Below are positions 10,842-21,210 of a stretch of 64,000 nt of DNA, piece after piece. The translations under genes and the position numbers were made by a program. This stretch comes from Pseudoips prasinana (lineage: Eukaryota > Arthropoda > Insecta > Lepidoptera > Nolidae). The stretch's first letter is position 1. The number at the start of each line of letters is the position of its first letter. The stretch lies in assembly GCA_951640165.1 (NCBI GenBank), contig OX621265.1, positions 22,147,001-22,211,000 on the forward strand, written 5' to 3'. Under the pieces are notes generated by a model. The model was given only the letters and a program-made list of their open reading frames with translations. It made no database searches and was not told the origin of the DNA.

Positions 10842-13554
10842 CAGTGTTTTTCAACCTTTTTCATGACGCGACCCCTTTATTATTAAGAAACATTACCGCG
10901 ACCCCCCTACCCGTATTTTACCCCCTTTTTTTCATGTATTTTTCAACATATTTATTACTTTTCTTAATTAGGGTTCGGATCAATACATAATTAAAATGCG
11001 AGTTGAGGCAATGAGTATCAGAGACCCAACGAGCGTTACGGGGGCGACACTTGCTACGACATTTTACGACATTTCAAATTCAGATTTACTGTGATTGGGA
11101 ATAAATAAGAGAACGAAAAAAATAATGCAGGAGTCTCCTTAAAATTTCATGAATCTACGAATATTGCGGATTGTGTGCACTTTCTAGCTTTTATGTCTTT
11201 TGAATCCAATGAGTCTTAATGAAACAAATACTATTTTGTACAGCGCTTGCCATGAATACCACACGTCAGTGCTTGAAAAACAGCTGCGAAACGCCTATTG
11301 ACGCAGAGCTTTCTCGATTGCCAAGCCCTTGCGGCCAAAACCTTACCACAGGAATACAGTCAAGTTCTAAATACTAATAAAAAAAAGCATCCAACCGCTA
11401 ATCCGACTCGCCCATGAAGGGTTTCGTAGCAGCAAACAACATAATATGTTTTTTTATTTATTTATATTTGAGTTAATTAAATGATAGGTAAATTGCGCTT
11501 TACGGTTAAGACGTCTAAAAACAACTACTTAATAGATATAGTTGAATCATATTTTTAGTTTCATATTTTCTTATTTTAGAAGCTACAGGGGGAGGGGCAC
11601 AATCTACCACTTTGGAAGTGTCTTTCGCGCAAACTATTCAGTTAAAAAAATATATATTAGAAACCTCAATATCATTTTTGAAGAGTATCCATAGATACTC
11701 CAAAAGAACAATGGGCAAAAATGTATGGAACGTGGTACCCGCTCCAATAGTCCTCATTAATATATCATTGAATAGACATTTTGATGCAGAAAACGTCTAC
11801 CATGGCGCCTGTCCCTATTCACGTTTGGAAAGCAGTAATCTCACTATCTATACTTATTATTATAAAGCTTTAATCTCAGGAACTGCTAGTCCGATTTAAA
11901 AAATTCTTTCAGTGTTAGATAGCCCATTTATTGAGGAAGGCTATAAGCTATATATCATCGCTACGCTACGACTAAAAGGAGCCGAGCAGCAGGGGTGAAA
12001 CCACGGGGAACAGCTTGTGTTTTATAAATGATGAAGAATTTATTACAAACTACTTATATAAGTAAAATAAAGCTAGAATAACATGATATAACACATTTAG
12101 GATTCTATTATTAAAAGAAGTAAGAAAACAAGCATTCTTTAAATACAAAACATATATTTTATCAATAAGTGAGTAGATTTAAAACATTACATATCGGTAT
12201 CAACTATAACAGCATTGAGGAAAGATGCCGGAGCAGTAAATCCCGTATGCCTCGCATAGCCTAAGTACCATACGATGGACACTATATGTGCACAAGTGCC
12301 GATCGTACGTCGCCCGGTTAAACATGTGCAATACTGTTGGGCAATATTATTTGCACTGCTGATTAATATATAACAAAAATATGTTTTTACACGGACATGT
12401 CGCGACTGGATTCGTCCACGCAAAAGCCAGGCATCTTCGTGTATGCCATAGTCTGGCAGATCATCAAGAGCTCCCTCTCTGTACGTTTCAATTATATATA
12501 GACCATTTGATAAATGCTCGGCACAGTAAGATCTTGCCAGCTTGAGTTGGTATGTACCTAGCGCTAATAGAATTATATCCTCCTCCGTCATTGAAGGGAA
12601 GTTTTCAATCTGGCTCGCTTCCATCCTCTGAAAATATACTCTTCTGTGGTTAAGCCGTTTTCTCTCTACATACATATGCAGAAGATTCGTTTTCTTACAT
12701 AAATAAGTGGTAACTTATATACTCGTATATGTATGTTTATCGCCGGGGCCACGAGACTGTCTAAACAGGTTACTGTGGCCCTGGAAAGCAAAGGGAAACT
12801 GAAGGAACAGGGTTTTTATTAGTTAGTAAGACTGTCGTTTATCTTCAAACGCAATCAGATTTGAGAGTGGCGGCTATAGTAAAAATTGTTCCTCTTGGTA
12901 AGACCTTTTAAACGACACTACAATCATATCTATTGGAGCCGGGTACCATTTTGCTCATTCTTCTTTTTTTGAGTTTCAGCTCCAAGTATGGGGTTATCTC
13001 AAAATTTATTGTTTAATTTTTCTATTTTTGTGTGAAAATCTTAATGCGGTTCGCGGAATACATCTATTTACCAAGTTTTAACCAGTTAGTTCTTATAGTT
13101 CCGGAAAAAAGTGTCGGTAACATACGGACGGACATACAGATACACAGACAGACAGACATGACGAATCAATAAGGGTTCCGTTTCTTGCCATTTGGCTAGG
13201 GAACCTAAACATGGTAAATTCTATTAAAAAAAAAAAGCTTTTCAGACACCAGTCACCAGTTTGTTACAAAAATATTGTGACGATCCCTAATTTTCACATT
13301 TTTTTAAACAGACGATGACAAAGCACTCTTTCTAAATTTACTTTATGTCAACTACTACTAACCAGGGTTTTGGAACTTCGCGCTTAACTTTTAATGTATT
13401 TGCAGCAGGCCTAATTATAATACTCCAAATTTATTTGCCACCCTGTGACTAGCTTTCCCAATCTTTTGCAACTTTCCTATAGAAGCTTCGCGACCCCCCT
13501 GAAGAGGCTTCGCGACCCCCCGGGGGGTCGCGACCCACAGGTTGAAAAACACTG
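10842..13554. mobile_element. hAT-type non-autonomous transposon, copy 2
   Basis: Same ends and same 8-bp target duplication (atgtaaag at 10834-10841 and 13555-13562). It is one base longer than copy 1 because of an A-run near 13225. Repeat R1 inside is split as in copy 1. Confidence 0.9.
12187..12675 (-). pseudogene. SWIM zinc-finger fragment, copy 2
   Basis: Duplicate of 5284-5772 with the same CxC...CxH spacing. Confidence 0.5.
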
Positions 13555-14334
13555 ATGTAAAGAAATTGATGATGTTTAAGAATGTGAAGCCAACAAAGTC
13601 ATTATGATGTAATTGTTATAAATTAGCATACGCATCAATTGTTTGGGTTCAATAACATTGTATGTAACCCAAGTACGCGCTAATTACCTTTTTGCATTCA
13701 TTGTTAGAATAATCATACCTATCACGCATATTATAATTATATTAAGTAAGTGACTATTTTTAGAATATAATATATTCTATACTAGCACTTCTTTGCCTGA
13801 AAAACATAATTACATATTTAAAGCACACCTGTAACTTTTTTAGCAAATTAAGAAAAATTGTATTTGTAGTTTTATTTTATGTTTAAGTTGTTAAGAATTT
13901 TATCTGAAATAATTTATTATATTATTAGTATTATAAATTATTATTATAAATACAAAAAAACAGAAATAAAGGGCTAACCGTTGTTATAGAGGAAATGTCT
14001 GTTGCATCGGTATTTAACCAATACAATATACGTTTCTTCTACAATATATAATGAGGCCATAACCATAGAGTACATTATACATTGGGCATAACTTGCCATT
14101 TAGAAAAAAGAAAAAAGAAGTTATCTATGCTTGTCAAAAGTAAAATAAATGAATTATGACACTTTGGTTCACATTTTTTTCGCGTTTTCCTGCAGGCGGG
14201 TTATTTGATAGTTAACATACATGTTGGTTTTCCAAATTTCTTAGATTTTGGCGCTGACCCATCTAATTTTATCGTGTTTTACGCAGATTGGTGTGTTACT
14301 AACCCTTACTGTTGTTTGTGGTGAGTTGTAAGTA

Positions 14335-15629
14335 CGAGGGGGCGTTTTTAAGTTCGCGGAATGGAGGGTAAGAAGTGTAAATAAAAATACAATATTATTT
14401 TTCTTTTTCAATATATTCACCTGCTACCCTTATACATTTTTTAGATCTTTCAATTAGCTTATGTGTACCTTCATAAAAAAATGTTTTGTCTTTGTACGAA
14501 ACATAGGCTGAAACCGCGTCCTTCACTTCTTCATCAGTAGAAAATTTCTTCCCACGAAGTTCTTTTTTGAGTTTTGGAAAGAGGTAGTAATCACTGGGAG
14601 CCAGGTCTGGGCTGTAGGGTGGATGATCTAAAATATCGACGCCCACGTTATGCAGGGCAGCCAAAGCAACACGGCTCTTGTGAACTGGCGCGTTGTCGTG
14701 TAGAAGAAGGACACCTTTGGTTAATTTTCGCCTCCTTTTTTCTTTAATGCTTTCTTTTAACCTCTCGAGGATGGAAGCGTAGTATTGTCCGGTTGTAGAA
14801 ACGCCTTTATCTTTATAATAGATCAACAGGATCCCTTCCGAATCCCAAAACACTGTTGCCATGATTTTTCCAGCCGATTGTGACACTTTAAACTTCTTGG
14901 GTGGTGGTGTGCCTTTTTTGTGCCACTGCATAGAGTCCTGTTTCGACTCAGGTTCATAATGATGAACCCAAGTTTTATCTCCAGTAACAATTCGACTTAA
15001 AAGTCCATCCTTATCTTCGTTACAGAGGTCCAAAAACGTGCGAGAACACTCCACGCGGCGTTGTTTTTGAGGCGGCGTGAGCATTCTTGGCACCCATCTT
15101 GCACTGACTTTTGTCATGCCAAGATGATCATGTAGAATTTTGAAAATTGTCGTATCCGATACTCCAACCATTTCTGCAAGCTGTTTCTTCTTTAGTCTGG
15201 CATCTTCCAAAATAATTTTTTCGACTTTTTTAATGATATCCGGAGTAGTCACCTCGGGCGACCGTCCGGGCCGAGGGTCGTCTTCAAGTGAGGTCCTGCC
15301 TTGTTTAAAGAGACTGTGCCACTTGTAAACCATGGTTTTACCCGGGCAAGAGTCCCCGTAAACGGATTCCATCTCTTCCAGTATATTTTGAACTGACTTT
15401 CCTTGCTTGGTAAGGAACTTTATTACGGCACGGTACTCGATTTTTTCCATAATTCACACTTTCTTCCCGATTGAGTTGTTTGCTTGACGATAGTTCAGAG
15501 ACTAATGATCCAATTAAGATAAAACTTGGTATTTATACTAATATTGAGTGGCTGAAGTCGTGGCCATCCCGATAATGACCTATTATTATCCCCTCCCCCC
15601 CATTCCGCGAACTTAAAAACGCACCCTCG
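14335..15629 (-). mobile_element. mariner transposon, full length, copy 2
   Basis: Duplicate of 7431-8725 with intact ends and TA flanks. It was copied as part of the larger block, not by transposition, because the surrounding sequence is also duplicated. Confidence 0.93.
14395..15450 (-). CDS. mariner transposase (DD34D), intact, copy 2
   Basis: 351 aa, identical to the copy at 7491-8546 with all three catalytic aspartates present. If the duplication is real, the genome carries two intact transposase genes 6.9 kb apart in the same orientation. Confidence 0.95.
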   Translation of the reverse strand: MEKIEYRAVIKFLTKQGKSVQNILEEMESVYGDSCPGKTMVYKWHSLFKQGRTSLEDDPRPGRSPEVTTPDIIKKVEKIILEDARLKKKQLAEMVGVSDTTIFKILHDHLGMTKVSARWVPRMLTPPQKQRRVECSRTFLDLCNEDKDGLLSRIVTGDKTWVHHYEPESKQDSMQWHKKGTPPPKKFKVSQSAGKIMATVFWDSEGILLIYYKDKGVSTTGQYYASILERLKESIKEKRRRKLTKGVLLLHDNAPVHKSRVALAALHNVGVDILDHPPYSPDLAPSDYYLFPKLKKELRGKKFSTDEEVKDAVSAYVSYKDKTFFYEGTHKLIERSKKCIRVAGEYIEKEK

Positions 15630-15714
15630 TAGTTAGTTTTGTGTTTGTTTTTATTTGACAATAACTTAATACAAGCTAGCTAAATATCACTACTATTAAC
15701 GCACTACTAATTGA

Positions 15715-15969
15715 CGGTCACCGTAGCCTAGTTGGTAGTGCTCCTGTCTACGAAGCTGGTGGTCCTGGATTCGAATCCCGGTAAGTGTAAATAATTGTGT
15801 GATGAGCACGAATATTTGTTTCTGAGTCATGGATGTTTTCTATGTATATAAGTATATGTCTATCTATATAACTATGTATATCGTCGCTTGGTACCCATAG
15901 TACAAGCTTTGCTTAGTTTGGGGCTAAGATGATCTGTGTGACATTGTCCCCAGATATTATTATTATTAT
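15715..15969 (+). mobile_element. tRNA-derived SINE, family A, copy 2
   Basis: Duplicate of 8811-9065. A truncated antisense family B SINE follows at 15970-16042. Confidence 0.85.
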
Positions 15970-16042
15970 CTGTCCTGAGTGGGAATCAAACCCACAACTT
16001 CCGGCGTGAAAAGCAAGCAGTTTACCAAGCACACTAACAGAC

Positions 16043-16323
16043 TGGCTGGTGTTTTGTTATTTTACAGGTCATTCTCTATTTCTCTTTCAGTCGTAGACTA
16101 TAATAATATACTTCCCCACACAACAAGTTGTTTATTTGTTATTTAACTACCAAAGTATTCACTAGATATGATTTATATGGCAAAACAATGTTTGCTGGGT
16201 CAGCTAGTATTTTTATATACTATCTCTTAACTATCGTTGCTTGGAGCATTTATTGTTTACCCGCGTTAAACTTTATAAATTACTAGCAGTGCCCGCGGAC
16301 TTTGTTCCGCATTATAAATATTT
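16043..16323. other. Unassigned sequence and start of a dispersed repeat
   Basis: No gene. From about 16282 (actagcagtgcccgcggact) it enters a dispersed repeat that also occurs at 29552, 30636 (-) and 49706 (-). Confidence 0.4.
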
Positions 16324-16557
16324 TAGTGCTCCTGCCTACGAAGCTGGTGGTCCTGGGTTCGAATCCCGGTAAGTGCAAATATTTGTGTAATGAGCACGAA
16401 TATTTTTTTCTGAGTCATGGATGTTTTCTATGTAGGTATATAAGTATTTATATATATAAGTATGTATATCGTCGCCTGGTACCCATAGTACAAGCTTTGC
16501 TTAGTTTGGGGCTAGGATGATTTGTGTGACATTGTCCCTATATATTATTATTATTAT
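16324..16557 (+). mobile_element. tRNA-derived SINE, family A, 5'-truncated
   Basis: Starts at tagtgctcctgcctacgaag, missing the A-box end of the head. It has the full body and an att-repeat tail. It is inserted in the dispersed repeat of 16282-16915. Confidence 0.8.
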
Positions 16558-16915
16558 TTTTGTCCCTGCCCGTTTGTCCCGCGTAATACTTCGGGTTAAA
16601 AGTACGGGATAAATAAAAAATACGATCATGAATCATATCCTATGTCACTCCACAATAACGTAGCTTTCTATTGGTGAAATAATTTAGAAAATCGGTTCAG
16701 CAGATCCAGAGATTACCCCTTACAACGTCATAAACTGACAAACGCTACATCTTTATAATATTTTTATAGATAGCCTATGTGTAATCCAGGATGTCAGCTA
16801 ACTCCATACCAAATTTTGTTAATATTGCTCCAGTCGTTTAGACGTGAAGAAGTAACAAACATACACACTCACACACTAACTTTCGACTTTATAATATTAG
16901 TGTGATGTGTTTGTG
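16558..16915 (+). repeat. Dispersed repeat R2 (actagctgtgccc...ataatattagtgtgat)
   Basis: Continuation of the repeat begun at 16282 after the SINE. The blocks gtcagctaactccatacc, cgtttagacgtgaagaagta, acaaacatacacactcac and ttataatattagtgtgat are diagnostic within this window. Other copies are at 29552-29893, 30636-30793 (-) and 48721-48767 plus 49707-49815 (-). Non-coding. Confidence 0.6.
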
Positions 16916-17110
16916 TTTTTGTAGATACCCCCTGCGTCAGCAAATACATGGCAGTTGCAAAATTGTGGGCTCTGTATTGACCATACAATCTCCTTCGTTT
17001 GCCGGCCGATCACGACACCCTGAATGGCAGAAATTGTGCTGGCTTCTCCTCAAAAGTATTGTGGAAGAATTGTAGTGGAGTTAAGCTCACATATACTTTG
17101 ATAAGATATA
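16916..17110. promoter_or_regulatory. Possible original upstream region of the zinc-finger gene
   Basis: This stretch lies just left of the transposon at 17115-21077. Removing that transposon would place it directly before the 31 bp that precede the ZAD ATG at 21109, so it is the likely native 5' UTR or promoter. No TATA box or initiator is clear. This is inference from the insertion geometry. Confidence 0.35.
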
Positions 17111-17146
17111 ATATCGAGCCATTACCGCCGACTTATCGTAAGCGAC

Positions 17147-17460
17147 ATTTTTACCTAAACTGCGTTTTTTGTCGCAAACGATATTTTTAACTATAACGGA
17201 CTTGGTTCGTCGACATTTCCCGCCAAAAAACAACCAATTAGAAGGTTATAGCAAATGCTAAGTTTATCGTTAGCACAACGGTTTTCTATGTTTTACAGTA
17301 ACCGACATAATAAACATTTATCGTAAGTTGCGTAATTATCTAAAAATTGCAGCGTAAGCGACCCTACTTGTTATCGCAACCGACACAGTACATCAAAATT
17401 TTGTCGTTTACTATAAACAAAGTGGCAAAAAACGTGTTGCGACGAGCTCATTCCAGTGAA
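17147..17460. repeat. Left subterminal repeats of the 17-21 kb transposon
   Basis: Motifs on both strands: gtcgcaaacgatatt near 17171, aaccgacataat near 17301, tatcgtaagttgcg near 17319, gcgtaagcgacc near 17352 and tatcgcaaccgacac near 17374. The 3' end has partners near 20783, 20818 and 21041. The spacing is irregular. Likely transposase-binding sites. Confidence 0.55.
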
Positions 17461-17621
17461 GATTGTGATGCAATAACATTGTCTTTGCACTGCTTTTATT
17501 GTTAAATTATAATTACCTGGTTATTACCTGATAAAATTACGTTTTATTAAGTTTAAAGTGGTGTAGTAGTGTTGTACAGTTAGTAAATCACTGCAGTTAC
17601 TTATTACGATTGTTCTCCAAC

Positions 17622-20543
17622 ATGTCAACACCGGCAAAGGTATGTAAGATATCTACTTAATTATTGTGATTTTGTTAGTAAATGAATGTAATTACAAAGG
17701 TTATTAATTTTAGAATAGCGTTTGTTCATGGCTTTGCCTGCGTGGGAGTAACCGCGTGGCTTTTGGTATTCACTAAAGAGTTGCCGGTATTTGTTACCTA
17801 CTTAGCTAAAGTTATTGTTGTTAGATGTAAGTTTTTGTATCCTATACATAACTGAACCTACTGAGGACGTAGGTACCTACCTCAGCACCAACAAAATCGC
17901 CGCTTAGGTGGTGTTGTGTTCCTGTTGGTAAATACGGTTTACAGAGTCCCAGAACTCCAGAGGTCCCCCCTGCACCTCTCTACGGGTTCGGCAACGCGTT
18001 AGAGATATCTTTGGTATTACCAGCTCCTATGTTATGGTAACTGTTTACCATTAGGTGGGCCGTATGCTTGTATGGCACATTATTGGTATAAAATGATGTT
18101 TAGTTTTTTTTAATAATTACGTAGTTTACATTTGTTTGTCAATAAAAGAACCTTTTAGTGCTAAATACTGACTTAGTTTTTTTTATTGTTACAGGCAAGG
18201 ATTAAGAATATTATGGAATTACTACGACCAAGTTCTTCCGCAAAACAGAGCACTACTAAATCTCCTGTTACTGAAGATGCACAGCAGAATAACGTATCGC
18301 TTGATTTGTTCATGCCAATGAGAACAGACTATGACTACGATCTGGAAGCGGTTTTACCTCAAAATAATATGACATCACCATCTTTACTAAATTTTACAGC
18401 TGAATCCCTTTCAATATTAGACCATAATGATTCCACATTACCTATAAGTAAATGTCTTGTTGATTACACTGATTCAGATAGTGAGACATCATACACCTTA
18501 ATGGACTTAGATAAACAAAATAAAATACCAGATGAAAACCTTTTCGATAATGATCCCGCTCTTTTTGCTAATCAAAGTTTTTCTACTCTTGGATGTAATC
18601 AAGACAAAACCCAACCACAACCAAGTACCAGTTCACAGTCTAACCAATCAGAACATAATGTGCCCATGACGTTTAACGACTTGTCCAATATTGATTCGGA
18701 GGATTCATGGAAGCCACCGTCGTCATCCAGTGGCTCAGAAGAAGACATGCCTCAACAAATTGAAGAAGAGACTAGTATTGGGAAAAGAGGGTACAGAAAA
18801 AAGAGACCTTTACCGAAAAGGCTTCTGAAGAAAAAAAATCGTCAAGCTGCTGTTGGCAAATCTGTACGGCCAAATCCTTGTTTGAACAAAAGATGCGGCA
18901 ACTCATGTGCTGATAAATTTTCTGAGGATGATCGGTGGATTATTTTTGAAAACTATTGGGGGATGGGATGTACTAAGAGACAAAAAGACTTTTTACTGTC
19001 ATGTGCTAAGGCAAAACCAATTGGTAGAAAGCGAGCGACTAGTCATATTCGCCAAATATCATATGATTACTTTATTAACTTTAAGGGTCAAAACATTAAA
19101 ATTTGTCAACAATTTTTGCTTAAGACATTAGATATATCCCAGATGACTTTAAGGTATACAATTGAAAATGCAAATAAAGTACTGAATACTACTGAAAAAG
19201 ACCAAAGGACTCCTCTCCCTCACAACAAATCTGATACAGAAAAAGTGTGCTATATAAAATCTTTCATTGAGATGTTGCCTGCTGTGCCATCTCACTACTG
19301 TCGCAACAAAAGTACCAAATTATATTTACCACAAGAATTACAAAACATAACCAACTTGTACAAATTGTATATTGGTCACTTAAAAGAAAGGAATCTAGAT
19401 TCATTAATATTATCTAAAAGAGTATTTCGTAGTATTTTCAAAACTGATTTTAATATAGGGTTCCATTTGCCCAAAAAAGATAAGTGTATCTGTTGTGAGA
19501 AGTACAAAAATTTACCGCCAGAAAGCAAAACGGTTTTTGAACAAACTCCAGAACATAAAAATCATATTCTAGATAAAGGCAAATGCAAAAATCTGTTTTT
19601 AGAAGATCAAAATATTAGCAAAGCTTCTAATTCTACCTCCCTTTGTGTAAGCTTTGACTTACAAAAAGTCCTCAATACTCCTCATGGTAAAAGTGTTACC
19701 CTATATTACTCACGAAAATACGCATTTTATAACGAAAGTATCTACGAAAGCGGTACGAGGGCTGGGTATTGTTACGTGTGGGGCGAATGTCAAGGAAAAA
19801 GAGGTTGTAACGAAATTGTTACTGTCCTATTTAAATATTTGACTCTTATAGACAGTAGAGGAACTCATAATGTCATAAATCTGTATGCGGATAGTTGTGC
19901 TGGGCAAAATAGAAACCGTGCAATGATATCCATGTTAATTCATTTTTTGAAGACAACAACTACGATTACTACTATAAAAGTAACTTACCTCCTACCTGGA
20001 CACACAATGATGCCTGTTGACTCTATTCACAGTACAATTGAAAGTTTTATCCGTAATAAAACAGTGTGGGCTCCTTCTGAGTGGCCAACTATGATAACCA
20101 ATTCTAGATCTGATCCAACAGGTTATTCTGTACATGTTTTAAATTACACTGATTTCATGGACTGGAAGTCGTTTTCGCAAGCTTTATTGCCAGCCAAATT
20201 TAAAATAGCCTTCAAAACATTAAGAATAGTACATTTGAAAAAGAACAATCCAGTAATTACACTGCAATATGGTTTTTTCGAAGAAAGCAATAAACAAGAA
20301 TTGAATATGGACCTGATTATTAGATCAAGAGGCAATACTGCAGCTATAACTAATGGACCAGCACAATTATACCATTCGGAACTAAGCATTTCAGCTGCCA
20401 AATACAAAGATCTTGTGGATCTGTGTAATAAAAATGTTATTCCATGCAGGTACCACGAAGAGTATGCGAATATGAAGCATGATGGAGCAGTTTCTGACGT
20501 GTTACCTGAAACTGATGCAGATGATAGTGATACGGAGAATTAA
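17622..20543 (+). CDS. Transposase of the 17-21 kb element, two exons
   Basis: Exon 1 is 17622-17639 (ATG plus five codons, MSTPAK). The donor is aag|gtatgtaag at 17640 and the acceptor ttgttacag|gcaagg ends at 18194. Exon 2 is 18195-20543. The intron is 555 bp, phase 0. The product is 788 aa. The first 200 residues are acidic and serine-rich, then a basic stretch (about 205-230), a cysteine cluster CLNKRCGNSC (about 236-245) and CICCEKYK (about 437). The candidate catalytic residues are D494 (SFDLQKVL), D572 (LYADSCAGQN) and D615 or E622 (MPVDSIHSTIE). The order resembles DUF7869-type proteins found in insects. No stop or frameshift is present, so the gene looks functional. Reading exon 2 alone would require a TTG start and miss the real N-terminus. 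Confidence 0.8.
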
Positions 20544-21108
20544 AGGTTTAATTTTAGTTTAAATTGATTTGATCTCAGTGTTCTTTCAAATGTTAATTTA
20601 AAAATAATTAATGTTAACTGAAATGAATGCACGTAATAAGTATTTTTCTTTAATTGCCTCGTTATTTTGTTATAAATTTCAGTTTATTGTTCTCATAAAT
20701 ATAATATATATCTATAAAAATTATATATTTTAATTTGTGTTTTATTTATTAATTACCAGATCCATAGTTTCAATGGCTTATTGTCGCTTGCGTTATAACT
20801 TTAACCAGGTTACTTTTTATCGCAAGGGTTATCTCAAACGCCCGGAAACATAAGAAGTCGTTTTTTTGAGACAGCAAAAATATTGTAAACGCCAAAAATG
20901 CTTTAAAAACTATTGTTGTTTCGAAAATTTTAACCGATACACCTAAAGTTTCGAAAATCATTATTATATGTCAAATTTCAATTTAATAGCGCAATTATTT
21001 TTAAAATTATTTAAAAAAAACCTCCTCCTGTAAAATTTGGTTTTTGTCGGTTACGCTAAGTCGGCGGTAATGGCTCGATATAACTAGAAAATCTGTGGGT
21101 TTCTAAAA

Positions 21109-21210
21109 ATGGAGAAATACATGTGTAGAGTATGCTTAGCTGACAATGTTCGTATGCATCCAGTTACTACGGACCTGCAGCAGACTTATGAGAAACTGAC
21201 TAATAATTCG
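21109..21210 (+). CDS. Zinc-finger gene exon 1: first half of ZAD domain
   Basis: 34 codons from ATG to the donor tcg|gtaagt at 21211, phase 0. It carries the first zinc-binding pair, CRVC, at residues 6-9, followed by a basic patch and [14 protein letters not shown], as in lepidopteran ZAD proteins. The ATG is the first in this frame and lies 27 bp after the transposon's target duplication. A longer 34-aa-plus reading into the intron is an artefact. Confidence 0.85.

Larger units (their letters stand above)
9139..16042. repeat. 6.9-kb tandem duplication, copy 2
   Basis: Direct-repeat partner of 2236-9138, 6904 bp against 6903 bp. The junction lies inside a truncated antisense SINE and shows no more than 1 bp of shared sequence at the ends. 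Either a very recent tandem duplication or an assembly duplication of two haplotypes would give this pattern. Confidence 0.95.
17115..21077 (+). mobile_element. Complete DNA transposon with spliced transposase, superfamily unresolved
   Basis: 3963 bp. The inverted ends are 32 bp (17115-17146 and 21046-21077, cgagccattaccgccgactt at the tip) with two mismatches. Flanks read atat at 17111-17114 and 21078-21081, a candidate 4-bp target duplication, though other parses (2-3 bp) are possible because the flanks are AT-rich. Both subterminal regions contain several copies of a tatcgyaa/cgac-type motif. One two-exon gene fills the middle. A 4-bp duplication and a DDD/E enzyme would suit a Sola-type element, but this is a guess. 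Confidence 0.88.

Noticed and set aside
16302..16520. 72-codon frame near the third SINE A copy
   Set aside because: Lies across repeat R2 and a truncated SINE; no protein similarity.
18186..18194. TTG start for the transposase of the 17-21 kb element
   Set aside because: These bases are the end of the intron (splice acceptor); the real ATG is in the short first exon at 17622.
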